DNA from: Atrina japonica
Taxonomy: Eukaryota; Mollusca; Bivalvia; Pterioida; Pinnidae
Reading direction: 5' to 3'
Assembly: GCA_030159075.1 (NCBI GenBank)
Contig: BROG01000047.1
Coordinates: 1,974,001-2,038,000, forward strand
Length of the DNA stretch: 64,000 bases
The position numbers were made by a program, and so were the translations under genes. The notes beneath the pieces were generated by a model, which ran no database searches, was not told the DNA's origin, and saw only the letters and a list, made by a program, of their open reading frames with translations. Positions 10,701 to 21,700 of this stretch are shown here, piece after piece; the first letter of the stretch is position 1; each line of letters starts with the position of its first letter.

Positions 10701-13700
10701 ACAGAATTTTGCATGATATAGCAGAAACCGACAAATGTATAAAATACAAATCGAAAGTGAAACGAGCTTATTTTTAACTTTGCCACATTGAAACTTAGCG
10801 AACACATATATCGGAATTCGTTAATTTTGGAAACTTATTAGCCACAGGGCTCCATGTGATGTTTGTATTCTGAATAATACAAATGTAGATCTACGGTAAC
10901 AAACTAACATAAACTTGGGCAGAATTTCAGCCTAGGTTTACTATGGTTATGACCTATGACAGAGGTAGTCTAGTAGGCCTACTACAGTACTCGATAGTCC
11001 TGTATACGGTTACACGTTTACGTTTCGATTACCAAGTATCGTGTAAACATTTACAGATTTTAGTAAACGTTGCAGCTTTAAAAGGAAGGCTTTCATTTTG
11101 GGTTCCACATTTAAAAGTTCATTGGAACCACATACATGCAGTGAAATGATCATGTAACTGCATGGCTACTTTCATACTTCTTATAAAAATGAAATAATTC
11201 AAGCCTCTGTACAATAAGAAATATATACTGACATGTTAAGTATCCTAATGGAAGCAATGGAAGCCCATGTTAAGTGTGTTTGTATTCTATGCCACAACTT
11301 TTTCAGTTAAATATGGTGGCGACCAGTTTTTAATGTTGGAGGAGAGAAGTTAGTTACCATGTACCCGGGAAGAGACCATCGTCCTTCCTCAAGTGGCAAA
11401 TTTTCTCACAAAATAAGCTTAGGTTCCAGTGTGACTCCAACCCTTACTGACTTAAGGTGAGAAACTAAAATCAGCGGTCAACAATTATGAAAATTCCACT
11501 TGTTTTGCAGGACAAGTAGTATTGAAAACTACTTTTCTGAATGCAAAAATGACTTGTATGAAAATCAAGGGTAAAATTTAAAGATACATGTATTATTTTG
11601 TGTTAAAAACAAGTATTACCTTCATTGAATTAATGTTTGCCTTCAAAGCAAAAAAAAGGACAAGTGAGAAATAACATTTTCTTGTTCGACCACAAAATGG
11701 GCTTGTCTCAGACAAACCCTTATTATCCGAGTGCTGCTCTCTCTGTCATGGTACTGGACATAAAGCATGATGTTTACCTCTAACCTAGTTCCCTGTTGGT
11801 TATAGTTTAACTATAGGACAGTTTTGACTCTAGTCTCTTTTGGACATGGTTTACCTGTTGGACAGACTCAGAGCAGTCTCTTTTTGGACCTGTCGGGAAG
11901 TTTTGACTCTAGTTCCAATGGTTTACAAGAACAGTTTACTCTAGTTCTCTTTTGGACATAGTTTACCTGTCGGGAGAAGTTTACCTGTCAGACTAGTTCC
12001 CTGTCAGAGAGTTTTGGTTCCCTGTTGGTTATGGTTTTTCAACAGTTTTTTGATAGACTCTTTTGGACATGGTTTTGACTCTCTAGTCTCTTTTGGACAT
12101 TGTTTACCTGTTAAGACATTTTTGACTCAGATATATTACTTTTGGACATGGTTTACCTGTCACGACAGTTTTGACTCTAGACTCTTTTGGACATGGTTTA
12201 CTTATTGGACAGTTTTGTCCAGTCTTTTGGACACATAGTTTTGACTGTCGGACATGGTTTACCTGTCACAACAGTTTTGACTCTAGACTCTTTTGGACAT
12301 GGTTTACTTATTGGACAGTTTTGACTCCAGTCTCTTTTGGACATGATTTACCTGTCAGACAGTTTTGACTCAGATATATAGTATCTTTTGGACATGGTTT
12401 ACCTGTCACAATAGTTTTGACTAGTCTCTTTTGGACATGGTTTACCTGTTAGACAGTTTTGACTCAGATATATAGTCTCTTTTGGATATGGTTTACCTGG
12501 TTTGGACATGGTTTACCTGTCATGACAGTTTTGACTCTAGTCTCTTTTGGACATGGTTTACTTGTCAGACAGTTTTAACTCTAGTTCTCTTTTGGACATG
12601 GTTTACCTGTCAGGACAGTTTTGACTCTAGTCTCTCTTGGACAGTTTTGACTCTAGTATCTTTTGGACATACTTTACCTGTCGGACAGTTTTGACTCTAG
12701 TATCTTTTAGACATAGTTTACCTGTCAGGACAGTTTTGACTCTAGTATCTTTTGGGCATGGTTTACCTGTCGGACAGTTTTGACTAGTTTTGACATAGTT
12801 TCTCAGGACAGTTTTGACTCTTTTGGATACTTTACTGTCGGACAGTTTTGACTCTTATCTTTTTGGGCATGGTTTTGTCAGGACAGTTTTGACTCTAGTA
12901 TCCAGTTTACCTGTCTCTTTTGACTCTAGTACATGTTTTGACTCTTACTTTGGACATACTTTACCTGACTCAGTAAGACATAGTTTACCTTGACAGTTTT
13001 TGACTCTATCTTTTGGGCTTACCTGTCCAGTTTTTTTAGATCTTTTATGGTTTACCTGTCGACAGTTTTGAGTAAGATTACCTGTCAGACAGTTTTTGAC
13101 TAGTATTTTGGATATTTCGGACAGTGACCCTTTTAGACATAGTTTACCTGTCAGGACAGTTTTGGACTTAGTATCTTTTGGGCATGGTTTACCTGTCAGG
13201 ACAGTTTTGATTCTAGTATCTTTTGGGCATGGTTTACCTGTCAGGACAGTTTTGATTCTAGTATCTTTTGGACAGAGTTTACCTGTCAGGACAGTTTTGA
13301 CTCTAGTATCTTTTGGGCATGGTTTACCTGTCAGGACAGTTTTGATTCTAGTATCTTTTGGGCATGGTTTACCTGTCAGGACAGTTTTGATTCTAGTATC
13401 TTTTGGACATACTTTTTTGACTCTAGTATCTTTTGGGCATGGACAGTTTTGATTTAGTATCCTGTTTCTGTCAGGACAGTTTTGATTCTAGTATCTTTTC
13501 ATGGTTTTGTCGGACAGGACTCTAGTATCTTTTGGTTTACCTGTCAGTTTTGACAATGGTTTTTGACTCTAGTATCTTTTGGGCATGGTTTATCGGGTTT
13601 TACTAGTATCTAGTACTTTACCTGTCAGACAGTTTTGACTCTCTTTTGGGCATGGTTTACCTGTCAGGACAGTTTTGATTCTAGTATCTTTTGGGCATGG

Positions 13701-16700
13701 TTTACCTGTCGGACAGTTTTGACTCTAGTATCTTTTAGACATACTTTACCTGTCAGGACAGTTTTGACTCTAGTATCTTTTGGGCATGGTTTACCTGTCA
13801 GGACAGTTTTGACTCTAGTATCTTTTGGGCATGGTTTACCTGTCGGACAGTTTTGACTCTAGTTCTCTTTTGGACATGGTTTACCTGTCAGGACAGTTTT
13901 GACTCTAGTTCTCTATTTTAGTCATAGTTTACCTGTCGGACAATTTTGACTCTAGTATCTTTTGGACATACTTTACCTGTCAGGACAGTTTTGACTCTAG
14001 TATCTTTTCAGACCTGTCACATTTTGTATCTTTTGGGCTACCTCGGACAGTTTTCTCGTTTGGACATCGGACAGTTTTGACCTGTATTTGGATATGGTTT
14101 ACCTGTCAGTTTTGAGTTCTCGTTCTAGTTGACCTAACATGTCTAGTTCTACCTGTCCTGATTTGATCTTTTCAACATACAATGGATCCAAGAACTCTGC
14201 TTTTCCTTCCATTCTTATTCCTTCATCTGTCAGTCTTAACTTCCCCATACCGTGCTGGTTACAGGAAAAATAATAAACAATTAACTCAATGAAATATACA
14301 TAATGTTCATACAATAATAAGTCCTTGAATTACATGGACATGTACTAATATTACATTACTACACGTACATAAGCATATTTACTCAAAAATAAAACAAAAC
14401 TTATAGTCAAATGTCATTGGTCAAGATGATAATCAAATTTTACCTTGACTAACATGTTATGACTTAAGAAGTTTTCATATTTACAATGTCAGCTTTACAT
14501 AACTGGTTTACCTTAAAAAAACTTTACAGGCCAATGGTTTCTTAAACAAAGCTTGCCATTGGTTACCTTAAACAATGATAATACCTTAAAAATCAGCTTT
14601 CAAATGTTTCAGTTTATATTGTTTACCTTAAACAATGTCAGCTTTACAGGCCAACTGGTTTACCTTATGTTTACAGGCCAACTGGCTTCTTATTCTTTAA
14701 CTGGTTTTCATGTCAGCTTTGCCAAAATTTAAACAATGTCAGTCACTGGCTAAACAATTCAGCTTTAGGTTTACCTTAAACAATGTCAGCTTTACAGGCC
14801 AACTGGTTTACCTTACTTTTTTGTACATGCTGAATGTGCTTAAAGGTCACATTCCGGGGACGTTATTGTAATTTTCTGGACGTTATTGTAATTTTCTGGA
14901 CGTTATTGTAATTTTCTGGACGTTATTGTAATTTTTTACATTTTCATTAGAAAAACACACCCATCTGATGAAAATGAAAAAAAAAGAAATTAAAAATCCG
15001 ATGAATTAATGGAGTCATTAGGGAGATTCCGTAGGAATTCTTAAATTTACCTTGGTGAACGAGTGATATAAAGAGTGTGCTCGATTCACCACGACATTAC
15101 TGTTCCGGCACAGTCTCAGAACATGTTACAATCAAATGCACCAGGGCAAGAAGAGTTATTTCAAAGTTGTCTATAAAATTTACATAATTCACATAAGTCA
15201 TTAAGTGTATGGCTAAATTGCTTGCCCAGGACAGTGTTCCAAAGCATTTGATTGGTGTTCCATTTGTCTGGATTGTCCTGCTCAGTAGAGCGTCACCACG
15301 TGACCGGCAACACCTTACCGTTTTTAAATAGATCAATGTATTAAACATTTTCCACGATTAATTAACTAATTAGTTGGAATAGGACTTTGAAAATACGACA
15401 AAAGTTCATAGGAAAACGCATTAAGAGAGTACAGAAAAGCTGATTTATGAACATTACTCCCCGGAATGTGGCTTTAAAGAGACTGGATGATCAGTGATTA
15501 ACTTTAGCTTATCAGGTAACAACAATTTAACGCCGAGTCTAGGAGAAAATCATCCTTCCATAAATATACAAGTTTGTGTATAAGGGAAAAACTATCCAAA
15601 ACACTTGTAATCAGCATAGAATCCAAATCCTTACTTTATCCTAGTGGTTTGAGGTGAGAAATGAAATCTTTCCTTTGCTGTTTTAAGGTAAAAGTTGAAT
15701 CCCTAATTCCCCTTCCTGATTTATGGAAGTACACATGTAGGAGTTTCCTTGGTTGGTTTGAGTTTAGAGGTGAACATGGTTTCCCTTGATGGTTTGAGGT
15801 GGGAGCTGAACCTGAGTTTTCCTTGCTGGTTAGAGGTGGGAGATTAAACTTGATATCCCTTTCTGGTTTGAAGTAGGAAGTGGACCCTGAGATAACCTTG
15901 CTGGTTTGAGGTGGGAGGTGAAGTTGTGAACCCTGATATCCCCTTGATTATATTGTATGTACATTGTAAGAAGGAAGGAGTTGATCCAAAAGGTTTTCCC
16001 TCTTGGGATTCAGGTAAGAGTTGAACCCAAGGTTTCCCTTCCTGTTTTATGAAGGATTAAGGTGAAACAAGAGTTTCCCTCACTGGTTTGAGATGGGAGA
16101 TGTACCTCAAGTTTGCCTCACTGGTTTTACAATGTAGGTGGGGTCTTTACTTAAGTTGGTAAGTGTATCAATTGATCTATAGCATTATAGTCAAACTTAT
16201 GGTAGGCTACAGAGAAATAAAAGTATTTTTACTTTGTGATAACACATTCACACCGATTATGAGTTGGCACTTTCAGCGGAATAAATTGTTTTAAGTCCAG
16301 TATAAAACACATTTGATATTTAATATCCACATCATACACTTACATACGTTAACTTATGCTGACAAAACATCGAAAATACTTAAGCAGACCATGCTGGGCA
16401 GGAATTTTCCAAGTAATGTTAACAAAGGGTATAACCTGACTAATCATCGATATAATTTCAGTTGTTCACAGCCACGAACTGCGGTGATGAATTTTTACAT
16501 CGAAAACTGTGGTGATGATTTTTTACATCGCAAATTGCAGTGACCCGCGTTGAGCTCAAATGCTCAATCGCGGAATTGCAGTGAATTTATTGAGTGAGAT
16601 GAATATGACCACCACGATGACGTGACTTTTGCGGAATCCGCTTGGCCTGTACTGTATATCAATTGATCTAAACATACCACAGAAAAGTTAAGCACTCTAA

Positions 16701-16866
16701 GAATCCAGACAATGAGTGCTAAATTGACAACTGTCACCACCATCAGAAATAGGATGAAGGCATACAGACATCTCTTTCTCCATCCATATATCCCAACAGG
16801 CTGATAGATCTGATGATCCATGTCCTGGGTCACATTACCGTTACCGTGATAACTGCCTTTCCCCAT
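7604..16866 (-). CDS. SGCD/SGCZ-like: Gamma/delta/zeta-sarcoglycan, 5' part of gene (four coding exons)
   Basis: Membrane subunit of the sarcoglycan complex, which in muscle binds dystroglycan and dystrophin and stabilises the sarcolemma. Exons: 16678-16866, 14153-14254, 8709-8796 and 7604-7723, joining in phase to 166 residues. The N-terminus (MGKGSYHGNG) leads to the family hallmark PVGIYGWRKRCLY at residues 23-35 and one type II membrane segment at about 34-57. Then come VLNFSV (N-glycosylation sequon at N60), GMGKLRLTDEGIRMEGKAEF, PLYVEKIKSGQ, RNISSILTIG (sequon at N119), VEARCKQFDVKDTSGKSRLS and VFVGADEVYFTG. Family proteins are about 290 aa, so some 120 residues, including the cysteine-rich C-terminus, are missing; they must lie below 6778 or left of the window. 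The start is the ATG at 16866; a likely acceptor at 16879-16880 implies an upstream 5'-UTR exon. The gene is divergent from TUSC3/MAGT1. Confidence 0.93.
7724..8708 (-). other. Sarcoglycan intron 3
   Basis: 985 bp, bounded by GTAAGT and CAG. No repeat array or second gene seen inside. Confidence 0.7.
8709..8796 (-). CDS. SGCD/SGCZ-like: Sarcoglycan coding exon 3 (residues 98-126 plus one base)
   Basis: 88 nt, phase 0 in and phase 1 out. Acceptor TTTTTTGTTTCAG, donor ATAG|GTAAGTTC. Encodes NKPIFVDSSNDIVMRSRDSS then RNISSILTI. The LTIG junction matches zeta-sarcoglycan closely. N119 is a glycosylation sequon. Confidence 0.9.
8797..11789 (-). other. Sarcoglycan intron 2, single-copy part
   Basis: AT-rich sequence with scattered short open frames on both strands that match nothing I recognise. 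Near-duplicate blocks occur at about 10040-10180 and 10270-10420 ('gaggcacggaaaggga' / 'agaggtacggaaaggaga', each followed by 'agtaaaataaa'). A SINE fragment lies at about 11288-11450 and is listed separately. Confidence 0.6.
11288..11450 (-). mobile_element. SINE fragment (tRNA-headed family A), head lost
   Basis: Contains 'tttcagttaaatatggtggc', 'gaccagtttttaatg', 'gaagagaccatcgtccttcc' and 'cttaggttccag', in the same order as the fuller copies at 39012-39270 and 57564-57799. The tRNA-like head that would follow at the right is missing. Confidence 0.65.
11790..14145 (-). repeat. 45-bp minisatellite in sarcoglycan intron 2, donor-like motif in each unit
   Basis: About 50 copies, cleanest at 13140-13900 and more degenerate at both ends. 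Minus-strand landmarks of the unit are AAAAGATACTAGAGTC, AAAACTGTCC, TGACAGGTAAACCATG. Each good copy carries CTGACAG|GTAAAC, a near-consensus 5' splice site in the sense of the gene. The array begins within about 60 bp of the true exon-2 donor (GGACAG|GTAGAA). Because 45 is a multiple of three, long plus-strand frames with a 15-residue period (VSFGHGLPVRTVLIL) run through it; these are by-products of the repeat. Confidence 0.9.
14153..14254 (-). CDS. SGCD/SGCZ-like: Sarcoglycan coding exon 2 (residues 64-97)
   Basis: 102 nt, phase 0 on both sides. Acceptor TTTTCCTGTAACCAG, donor GGACAG|GTAGAA. Encodes HGMGKLRLTDEGIRMEGKAE then FLDPLYVEKIKSGQ. The open frame continues 16 residues into the intron, but joining at a later donor-like site shifts the frame, so the 14152 junction is the right one. 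Confidence 0.93.
14440..14820 (-). repeat. Degenerate tandem repeat, about 38 bp, in sarcoglycan intron 1
   Basis: Plus-strand blocks 'caatgtcagctttacaggcc' and 'aactggtttaccttaaa' alternate about eight times, with several truncated copies. Minus-strand reading contains AAGGTAAACCAGTTGG, which shares GGTAAACCA with the neighbouring 45-bp array. It lies about 185 bp upstream of the exon-2 acceptor. Confidence 0.8.
14841..15477. mobile_element. Non-autonomous DNA transposon with near-perfect inverted ends, 637 bp
   Basis: Left end 'taaaggtcacattccgggga', right end 'tccccggaatgtggctttaa'; reverse-complemented, they agree except at one position. Just inside the left end is a four-fold tandem of 'gacgttattgtaattttctg' (14859-14938). 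The interior from 15065 matches the dispersed repeat at 6040-6445. No transposase frame. It lies in sarcoglycan intron 1. Confidence 0.8.
15630..16145. repeat. Degenerate tandem repeat around 'ctggtttgaggtgggag'
   Basis: About twelve loose copies of a roughly 35-60 bp unit with the core 'ccttgctggtttgaggtggg' followed by variants of 'aggtgaaccctga'. It lies in sarcoglycan intron 1, about 530 bp downstream of exon 1 in the gene sense. On the plus strand the core contains GAGGTGAG-like sequence, antisense to the gene. Confidence 0.7.
16460..16585 (+). repeat. Short tandem copies of 'gtgatgattttttacatcg'
   Basis: Three consecutive variants: 'aactgcggtgatgaattttt', 'aactgtggtgatgatttttt' and 'aaattgcagtgacc'. 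They lie about 100 bp downstream of sarcoglycan exon 1 in the gene sense. Function unknown. Confidence 0.5.
16678..16866 (-). CDS. SGCD/SGCZ-like: Sarcoglycan coding exon 1 (residues 1-63)
   Basis: 189 nt from ATG to the V codon before donor GTATGTTTAG. Encodes the cytoplasmic N-terminus, the GIYGWRKRCLY motif and the whole transmembrane helix (FILFLMVVTVVNLALIVWIL), ending RVLNFSV. Upstream on the minus strand, ATCTTTTTTCAG precedes the exon, so the initiator codon probably sits 12 nt into a second exon. Confidence 0.95.
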
Positions 16867-17040
16867 GACCAAACTTTACTGAAAAAAGATATGAATCGTG
16901 ATCATACATGCATATTAACTGCATGTTGAACTTTTGTGCATTTTTTATCAATCCAGTAGTGTTTATATGCCTATATTTTTCATATTTGTTGCTCTAATAT
17001 CGAGGCAACCTTAAACTTTGTTTTTTACATATTTAGCGCC

Positions 17041-17306
17041 AGTTTCTTTTCGACAGAATTTACAAAACAGAGACTGCCCACTAGAATTGAAATTTTGCCT
17101 GTAAGTTAAAATCTAGAGTCCAACACCCATGACTTGATCGTCAGACAAAAAACTATGAAGTTCTTTAAATTTATAGGTGTTTGTCCGACTCTCGATTTTA
17201 GATAAAATTCCCAGTTCCGACTGTGGTTAATCCCTTTGGGGAGTCTGTCGCGGCCGTTTTATTGTGTTGCCCCACGATAAAACGGCCACGATATAATCCC
17301 CAAAGA
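17041..17306. repeat. Two adjacent imperfect inverted repeats
   Basis: First pair: the block at about 17065-17130 (core 'aaaatctagagtccaacacc') is roughly the reverse complement of about 17170-17220 (core 'ggtgtttgtccgactctcga'). Second pair: 17234-17306, with arms 'ctttggggag' and 'ctccccaaag'-like, and 'cggccgttttat' against 'ataaaacggcc'. Probably fold-back elements; they sit between two divergent genes. Confidence 0.6.
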
Positions 17307-17349
17307 AATTAGGCTGTGGTCTGCCTGCCCTCCTCGTCGAACACGATGT

Positions 17350-17420
17350 CGAACTTTCTGCCCCGATTTTACCACTTAAAAATCACTTAAATTAAAATCG
17401 AAATCGGGGCAGAAAGTTCG
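17350..17420. repeat. Perfect 20-bp inverted repeat with 31-bp loop
   Basis: The arm at 17350-17369 is cgaactttctgccccgattt and the arm at 17401-17420 is its exact reverse complement. The loop is AT-rich. Likely a small fold-back transposon rather than a terminator, since no transcript end is evident here. Confidence 0.75.
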
Positions 17421-18544
17421 GCCTAGTCGAACACTAGCCATAACTTTGTTCCAGTATTCCTTTAACCAAGATCGTTTAAATTTAGTAGTGTTGAAATCGA
17501 CCGAGAGAAGAAAATGTCATCGTGTGCAGTTAGGAAAAATTTCATGTCGAAAACATGAGAGCAATACAACGTGTTTTTATACAGTAATCCACGTGGGTTA
17601 GATGCTCTAGTTTATCGAAACTGAATAACCAAATTTGTTGTTGTAAAGCGCATAACAGACCATGATTTCGATCATGTAATTTCACAAGAACGGACAAACT
17701 TTTGATTTCCGGTTCGGGGAAAAACTGGTCGCAATGTGGCGACTGAATGAGGATAAACACTCGCCAAAATCTAAAAAATGGTCGCATTTGCGAGTGATTT
17801 GGTCGCATTGTAGAGCGCTGTGTATACAATTTTTCCTACTGATCCACTGGTCAATTCTGATGCAGTTAATTTGATTTAGAAATTTATTTATTTTGGACAT
17901 TTACATTTTGTGAATCCTTATTTCTAATACCAGTATTTAATTTTGAGCATAGTAAATAACAAATTATACCGACATAAAATAAATATACCTAGCACCTAGT
18001 CAGACCAAATAATCTATGCCCACATAAACATGTCCTGTTTACAGCTTTAATGCCAAAGATGAAATAAGATCAATTTTATTTAAAGTTGGATAAAAATAAC
18101 ATGAGAAACATAAGCTCTGATGAGCTCCAATAAATAAATCTTAAAACTTCATTTAGAAAATTAAAAATTATGTAAAGTTATAAATAGATCTAATGAGTAT
18201 ATACATTCTTGTATAATTACTTACACATGCATGCAATACCTAATACAGCAAAACTTCCTTGGCGTCTAACGCACTTAACTTCAGGAAGTGATCTTAGTAA
18301 CTGCCAGCAATCCGAATGCAGAAAACACTTTCCCCCAAAACAAATAAAACTTTGCAAGTAAACTTGAAAGTTGGTGCAAACATTCCATGCAAGTTAATTA
18401 CACTTGCAGTTCAAAGAATGAATCGATTCCCGTTTCATCTGATAAATGCAGATCAAATATGTTAGTCGGGACGTTAGATTAAATTGCAATCGAATTGACG
18501 GGAAAACGTGGTTATTGTTTTTCAATAAAGAGACATTTAAATTT

Positions 18545-18668
18545 GACTCACTTTTGCTCTTGTCACTGCTTCGGCATACTGTTGTTTGTTAACTGAAGTC
18601 TGATTGGTCTGTTGGTCGGTCAACCAATCAACTTCCGTGTTAGATACACGTACCTGCAGACGAAAAAC
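18545..18668 (+). promoter_or_regulatory. Probable TUSC3/MAGT1 core promoter and 5' UTR
   Basis: Immediately upstream of the start codon, with no TATA box seen. It contains two opposed CCAAT-type boxes ('gattggt' near 18602 and 'accaatca' near 18623) and 'cttccgtg', whose complement CACGGAAG fits an ETS-type site. Such NF-Y plus ETS layouts are common in TATA-less housekeeping promoters. This is inferred from motif content only. Confidence 0.4.
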
Positions 18669-18755
18669 ATGGCCGTTGCAGCGAAGATCTTCCTTGTGAT
18701 CGTTTGTATTACATTATACGTATCGTTTTCTACAGCTGCTCAAAGACGAAAAGAG
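18669..18755 (+). CDS. TUSC3/MAGT1: TUSC3/MAGT1 exon 1 (residues 1-29)
   Basis: ATG start gives [10 protein letters not shown] and a hydrophobic signal peptide, with predicted cleavage near STAA|QRRKE. Donor GAG|GTATAT, phase 0. No upstream in-frame ATG competes within the GC-richer leader. Confidence 0.93.
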
Positions 18756-21700
18756 GTATATATAATGAGATAAACATATGCATAAGAAATAGCTTATTTT
18801 TAGACACTGATGCTTGCATGATAATACTTCACATGGCTTTTATCTGGGAACCGGCGCCACATAGACACTTCTCTCATTTCTGTTTTCAACAACGACACTG
18901 CTGATAGTGACGGCTGTCAGTCCTACTGTCAACATGTCTAGATTGAAATCCTAAGCTGACATTGTCGCAGTACTGAAATGTTTCTTTAATGCGCCTAAAT
19001 TTTTGACAAACATTAAACAGATTAATTATTGCAGATAATGTTCATTAATAGGGTCTATTGATAATTTATGGTTTAATACATGACATATGTATTCTTGATC
19101 ATGTAATTGTCTGTCATTGAATCGATTATTTCAGACATTTTTAGTAGCAGGTGTGATTTGCACTTGTAAATGACATTGTCAGACATTTTTCTATTCCAGA
19201 CACAAGCAAAAAAAAATAGTTATCAGTACCTATCACTGAATATAATCTACACACATGGCAAAATTCAAAGCCTCCTGGCAAAGTGGTGAAAGAAAATCCA
19301 AATGTGACAATAGACTAATCCCTTGCAGAGGGCTAAACACTAAAATAGTGCTGTTTTGGGAATCTGGAAAAGTTTATATGTAGACTACTGCAGTTTATAG
19401 AGGAGTTTAAATAATAGCACATACTTGCCAAGTCTCCCCCATAAATAGGGAGACTCCCTATTTTCTTTGTAAAATTTTGATAATTTCGTCAAGAAAAATG
19501 CATATCCTCCATGAAAAATTTTAATTTTCCTATTAATTCTTAGTAAAAAAGTAAAATTTAGAGTCTCCCCATGAGATTGAAAAATCTCTGCCATAAAATT
19601 TTTCGAGGTTGGCAAGTCTGGGAAATGCGAAATCTCTTTTATAGCTAAAGTGAAAGTGTATATGAAAATTTAGTAGTCTTTTATGACCAGGTGATTACCA
19701 TATTTTCTGTAAGTAAAAATTAGCAAGAGACTGAATGTCTCAATTTTCCAATTGTTGATAATTTTTCACAATTGGAAAGGATCTGGCTTCTGTAATCAAG
19801 ACGATAAAAGGTAAAACAAAACCTGTACAAGTATATACCGATATATATAAGATTTATACATCTGAAAGTAAATATGTGTAAATAATTTTCTCTTCTTTAT
19901 TAATCAGGATTCTCTCAGTGATAAAGTTGACCAATTGACAGAATGGAACAACAAGAAATCTGTTATCAGATTAAACAGTGACAAATTTCGGCAGTATGTG
20001 AAGACCCAACCTAAAAATTACTCCATTGTTGTTATGCTTACAGCTTTACAACCACAAAGACAGTGTTCAGTTTGTCGGTGAGTTCTGCACTTTAAGGGAA
20101 TTTGAGTGTCCGGTTGCTTTTCAAAGATTTCAAAATGTCAAACTAAATAATAAAAAGTTCATACATGTATGTAGGCTCCATTGTAAAAATGTTTGTTTTT
20201 TAGCCTCTTCACAGATTCATATAGATTTGACAGTAGTAGGCCAGTCACTGTATGACTTTAGCATATCATGGTATATTGCAATACACAACTACTTTATTGT
20301 GATACATATTAAACAATTATGGACTTTTGAGCAGATCAATATGGTGTAATATTGACCAGAAAACTAATATTAACTTATCTTTCTATCTGCCAGTCAGTGC
20401 AGTTAAGGTTTTGGTTATATGATCAATTACCTACACATGTACAATATCAGTCATTTATATTTTAAAGTAAAACGTACTGTAGCAACCACCTGTGTATAAA
20501 TACCCCTGGTCACAAAGACCGTTCTTTGCTGTCCTCAATAGTACCATTTGTGTACAAATCAACCTCTATATAAAGACAACCTCTCTATAAAAACCGGTTT
20601 TCTTGTATCCCTAAGGGGGGGTCGTTATATACAAGTTTCACCATATTTGCGTGTCTCATTCGCAGCCAAGCCAATGAGGAGTATACCATTCTTGCCAACT
20701 CATGGAGGTATTCTCAGCAGTATTCCAACAAACTTTATTTCGCTATGGTGGACTATGATGATGGATCTGATGTGTTTGCTTCGGTAAGTTTGGGTACACA
20801 TGTACATGTTTAGCTTAAATGATAAAAGAGGTAAATTGTGTCTCATGAAAAAAATTATTATTTATTGACAGATGAGATATTCATATATGTAGCCTGTTTC
20901 TAATCTTCTTTTTAAAGCGATATAAGCTGTCACAATGATTATTTTTGTCCCCTGACATATAGCCAAGAATATGATAAAATGTGTGTTCAAATACATGATC
21001 AAACACGTAAAACGAACGTAAACGATCTTCTTTTCGAAGTTATTTGTTTTATTAGAATTTAAGTTTTCCCGTACCTTAAAAATTCCAGCTGTATTTCCGT
21101 ATGCAATGACCTTTCAGATAAACTCTTTCGCCATATCAAATGTACTTCGTAATTTGGTCAGGGGATCTCGGTCTTTTACGCGCTCAGACTATGTTAAAGC
21201 CAACCAATTTTTATGTGTCTTATATTTACTTTTAAAATACAGGACTTGATTTTTATAGGAAAGTGCATGTATTATGTAAAATATATGCTCTCAACGCTAT
21301 CTCCCTTTTAGAAGTCTCCCTACTTATGTGAGAAGTCTCCCTCCAACAGCTGGAGGGAGAAGTGAAGTCTCCCTCTTTCTTAGACCCAGTGTAAGGCCTG
21401 ATATATGAGATAGAATATTACATAAAATGGGCATGTAAAATTTTTCACCTACGACAGCTCATATCGCTTTAAAAATGCCACACCCTTTTATAGAGCAAAA
21501 AGCACAAGGTTAAATAGTTATAGATAATTTCTTGAGTTTGAATGATCCCATGAGTTTTCTTTTCAATTTTTTCCATCTATACTGTGATAACCATTAGGAT
21601 GAATTATACTGTTTTGATATTTATAGATGAAAATCAACACTGCACCAGTCTTTATGCATTTCCCAGCAAAAGGAAAGCCAAAGAAAGGAGACACTCTGGA

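Larger units (their letters stand above)
16881..18544. other. Intergenic or 5' region between the divergent sarcoglycan and TUSC3/MAGT1 genes
   Basis: No coding exon recognised. A non-coding first exon of the sarcoglycan gene is expected here, because exon 1 is preceded by a good acceptor at 16879-16880. The region holds the inverted repeats listed at 17041-17306 and 17350-17420. At about 17680-17830 there is a GC-richer block with repeated 'ggtcgcatt' and 'actcgcca', which resembles the element around 54040-54860. Confidence 0.6.
18756..20665 (+). other. TUSC3/MAGT1 introns 1 and 2
   Basis: Intron 1 (18756-19907) contains the element at about 19424-19622. Intron 2 (20078-20665) contains the inverted-repeat element at 20475-20645. 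Otherwise nothing is recognised. The plus-strand frame at 20026-20349 is exon 2 read in a wrong frame and running into the intron. Confidence 0.7.

Noticed and set aside
12014..13856. Plus-strand open frames of 65-118 codons with a 15-residue period (VSFGHGLPVRTVLIL)
   Set aside because: They exist because the minisatellite unit is 45 bp, a multiple of three. They lie antisense in a sarcoglycan intron, break wherever units slip, and have no splice or start context.
17350..17420. Perfect hairpin as a transcription terminator
   Set aside because: Eukaryotic context, no adjacent transcript end, and other fold-back elements nearby; a mobile origin is simpler.
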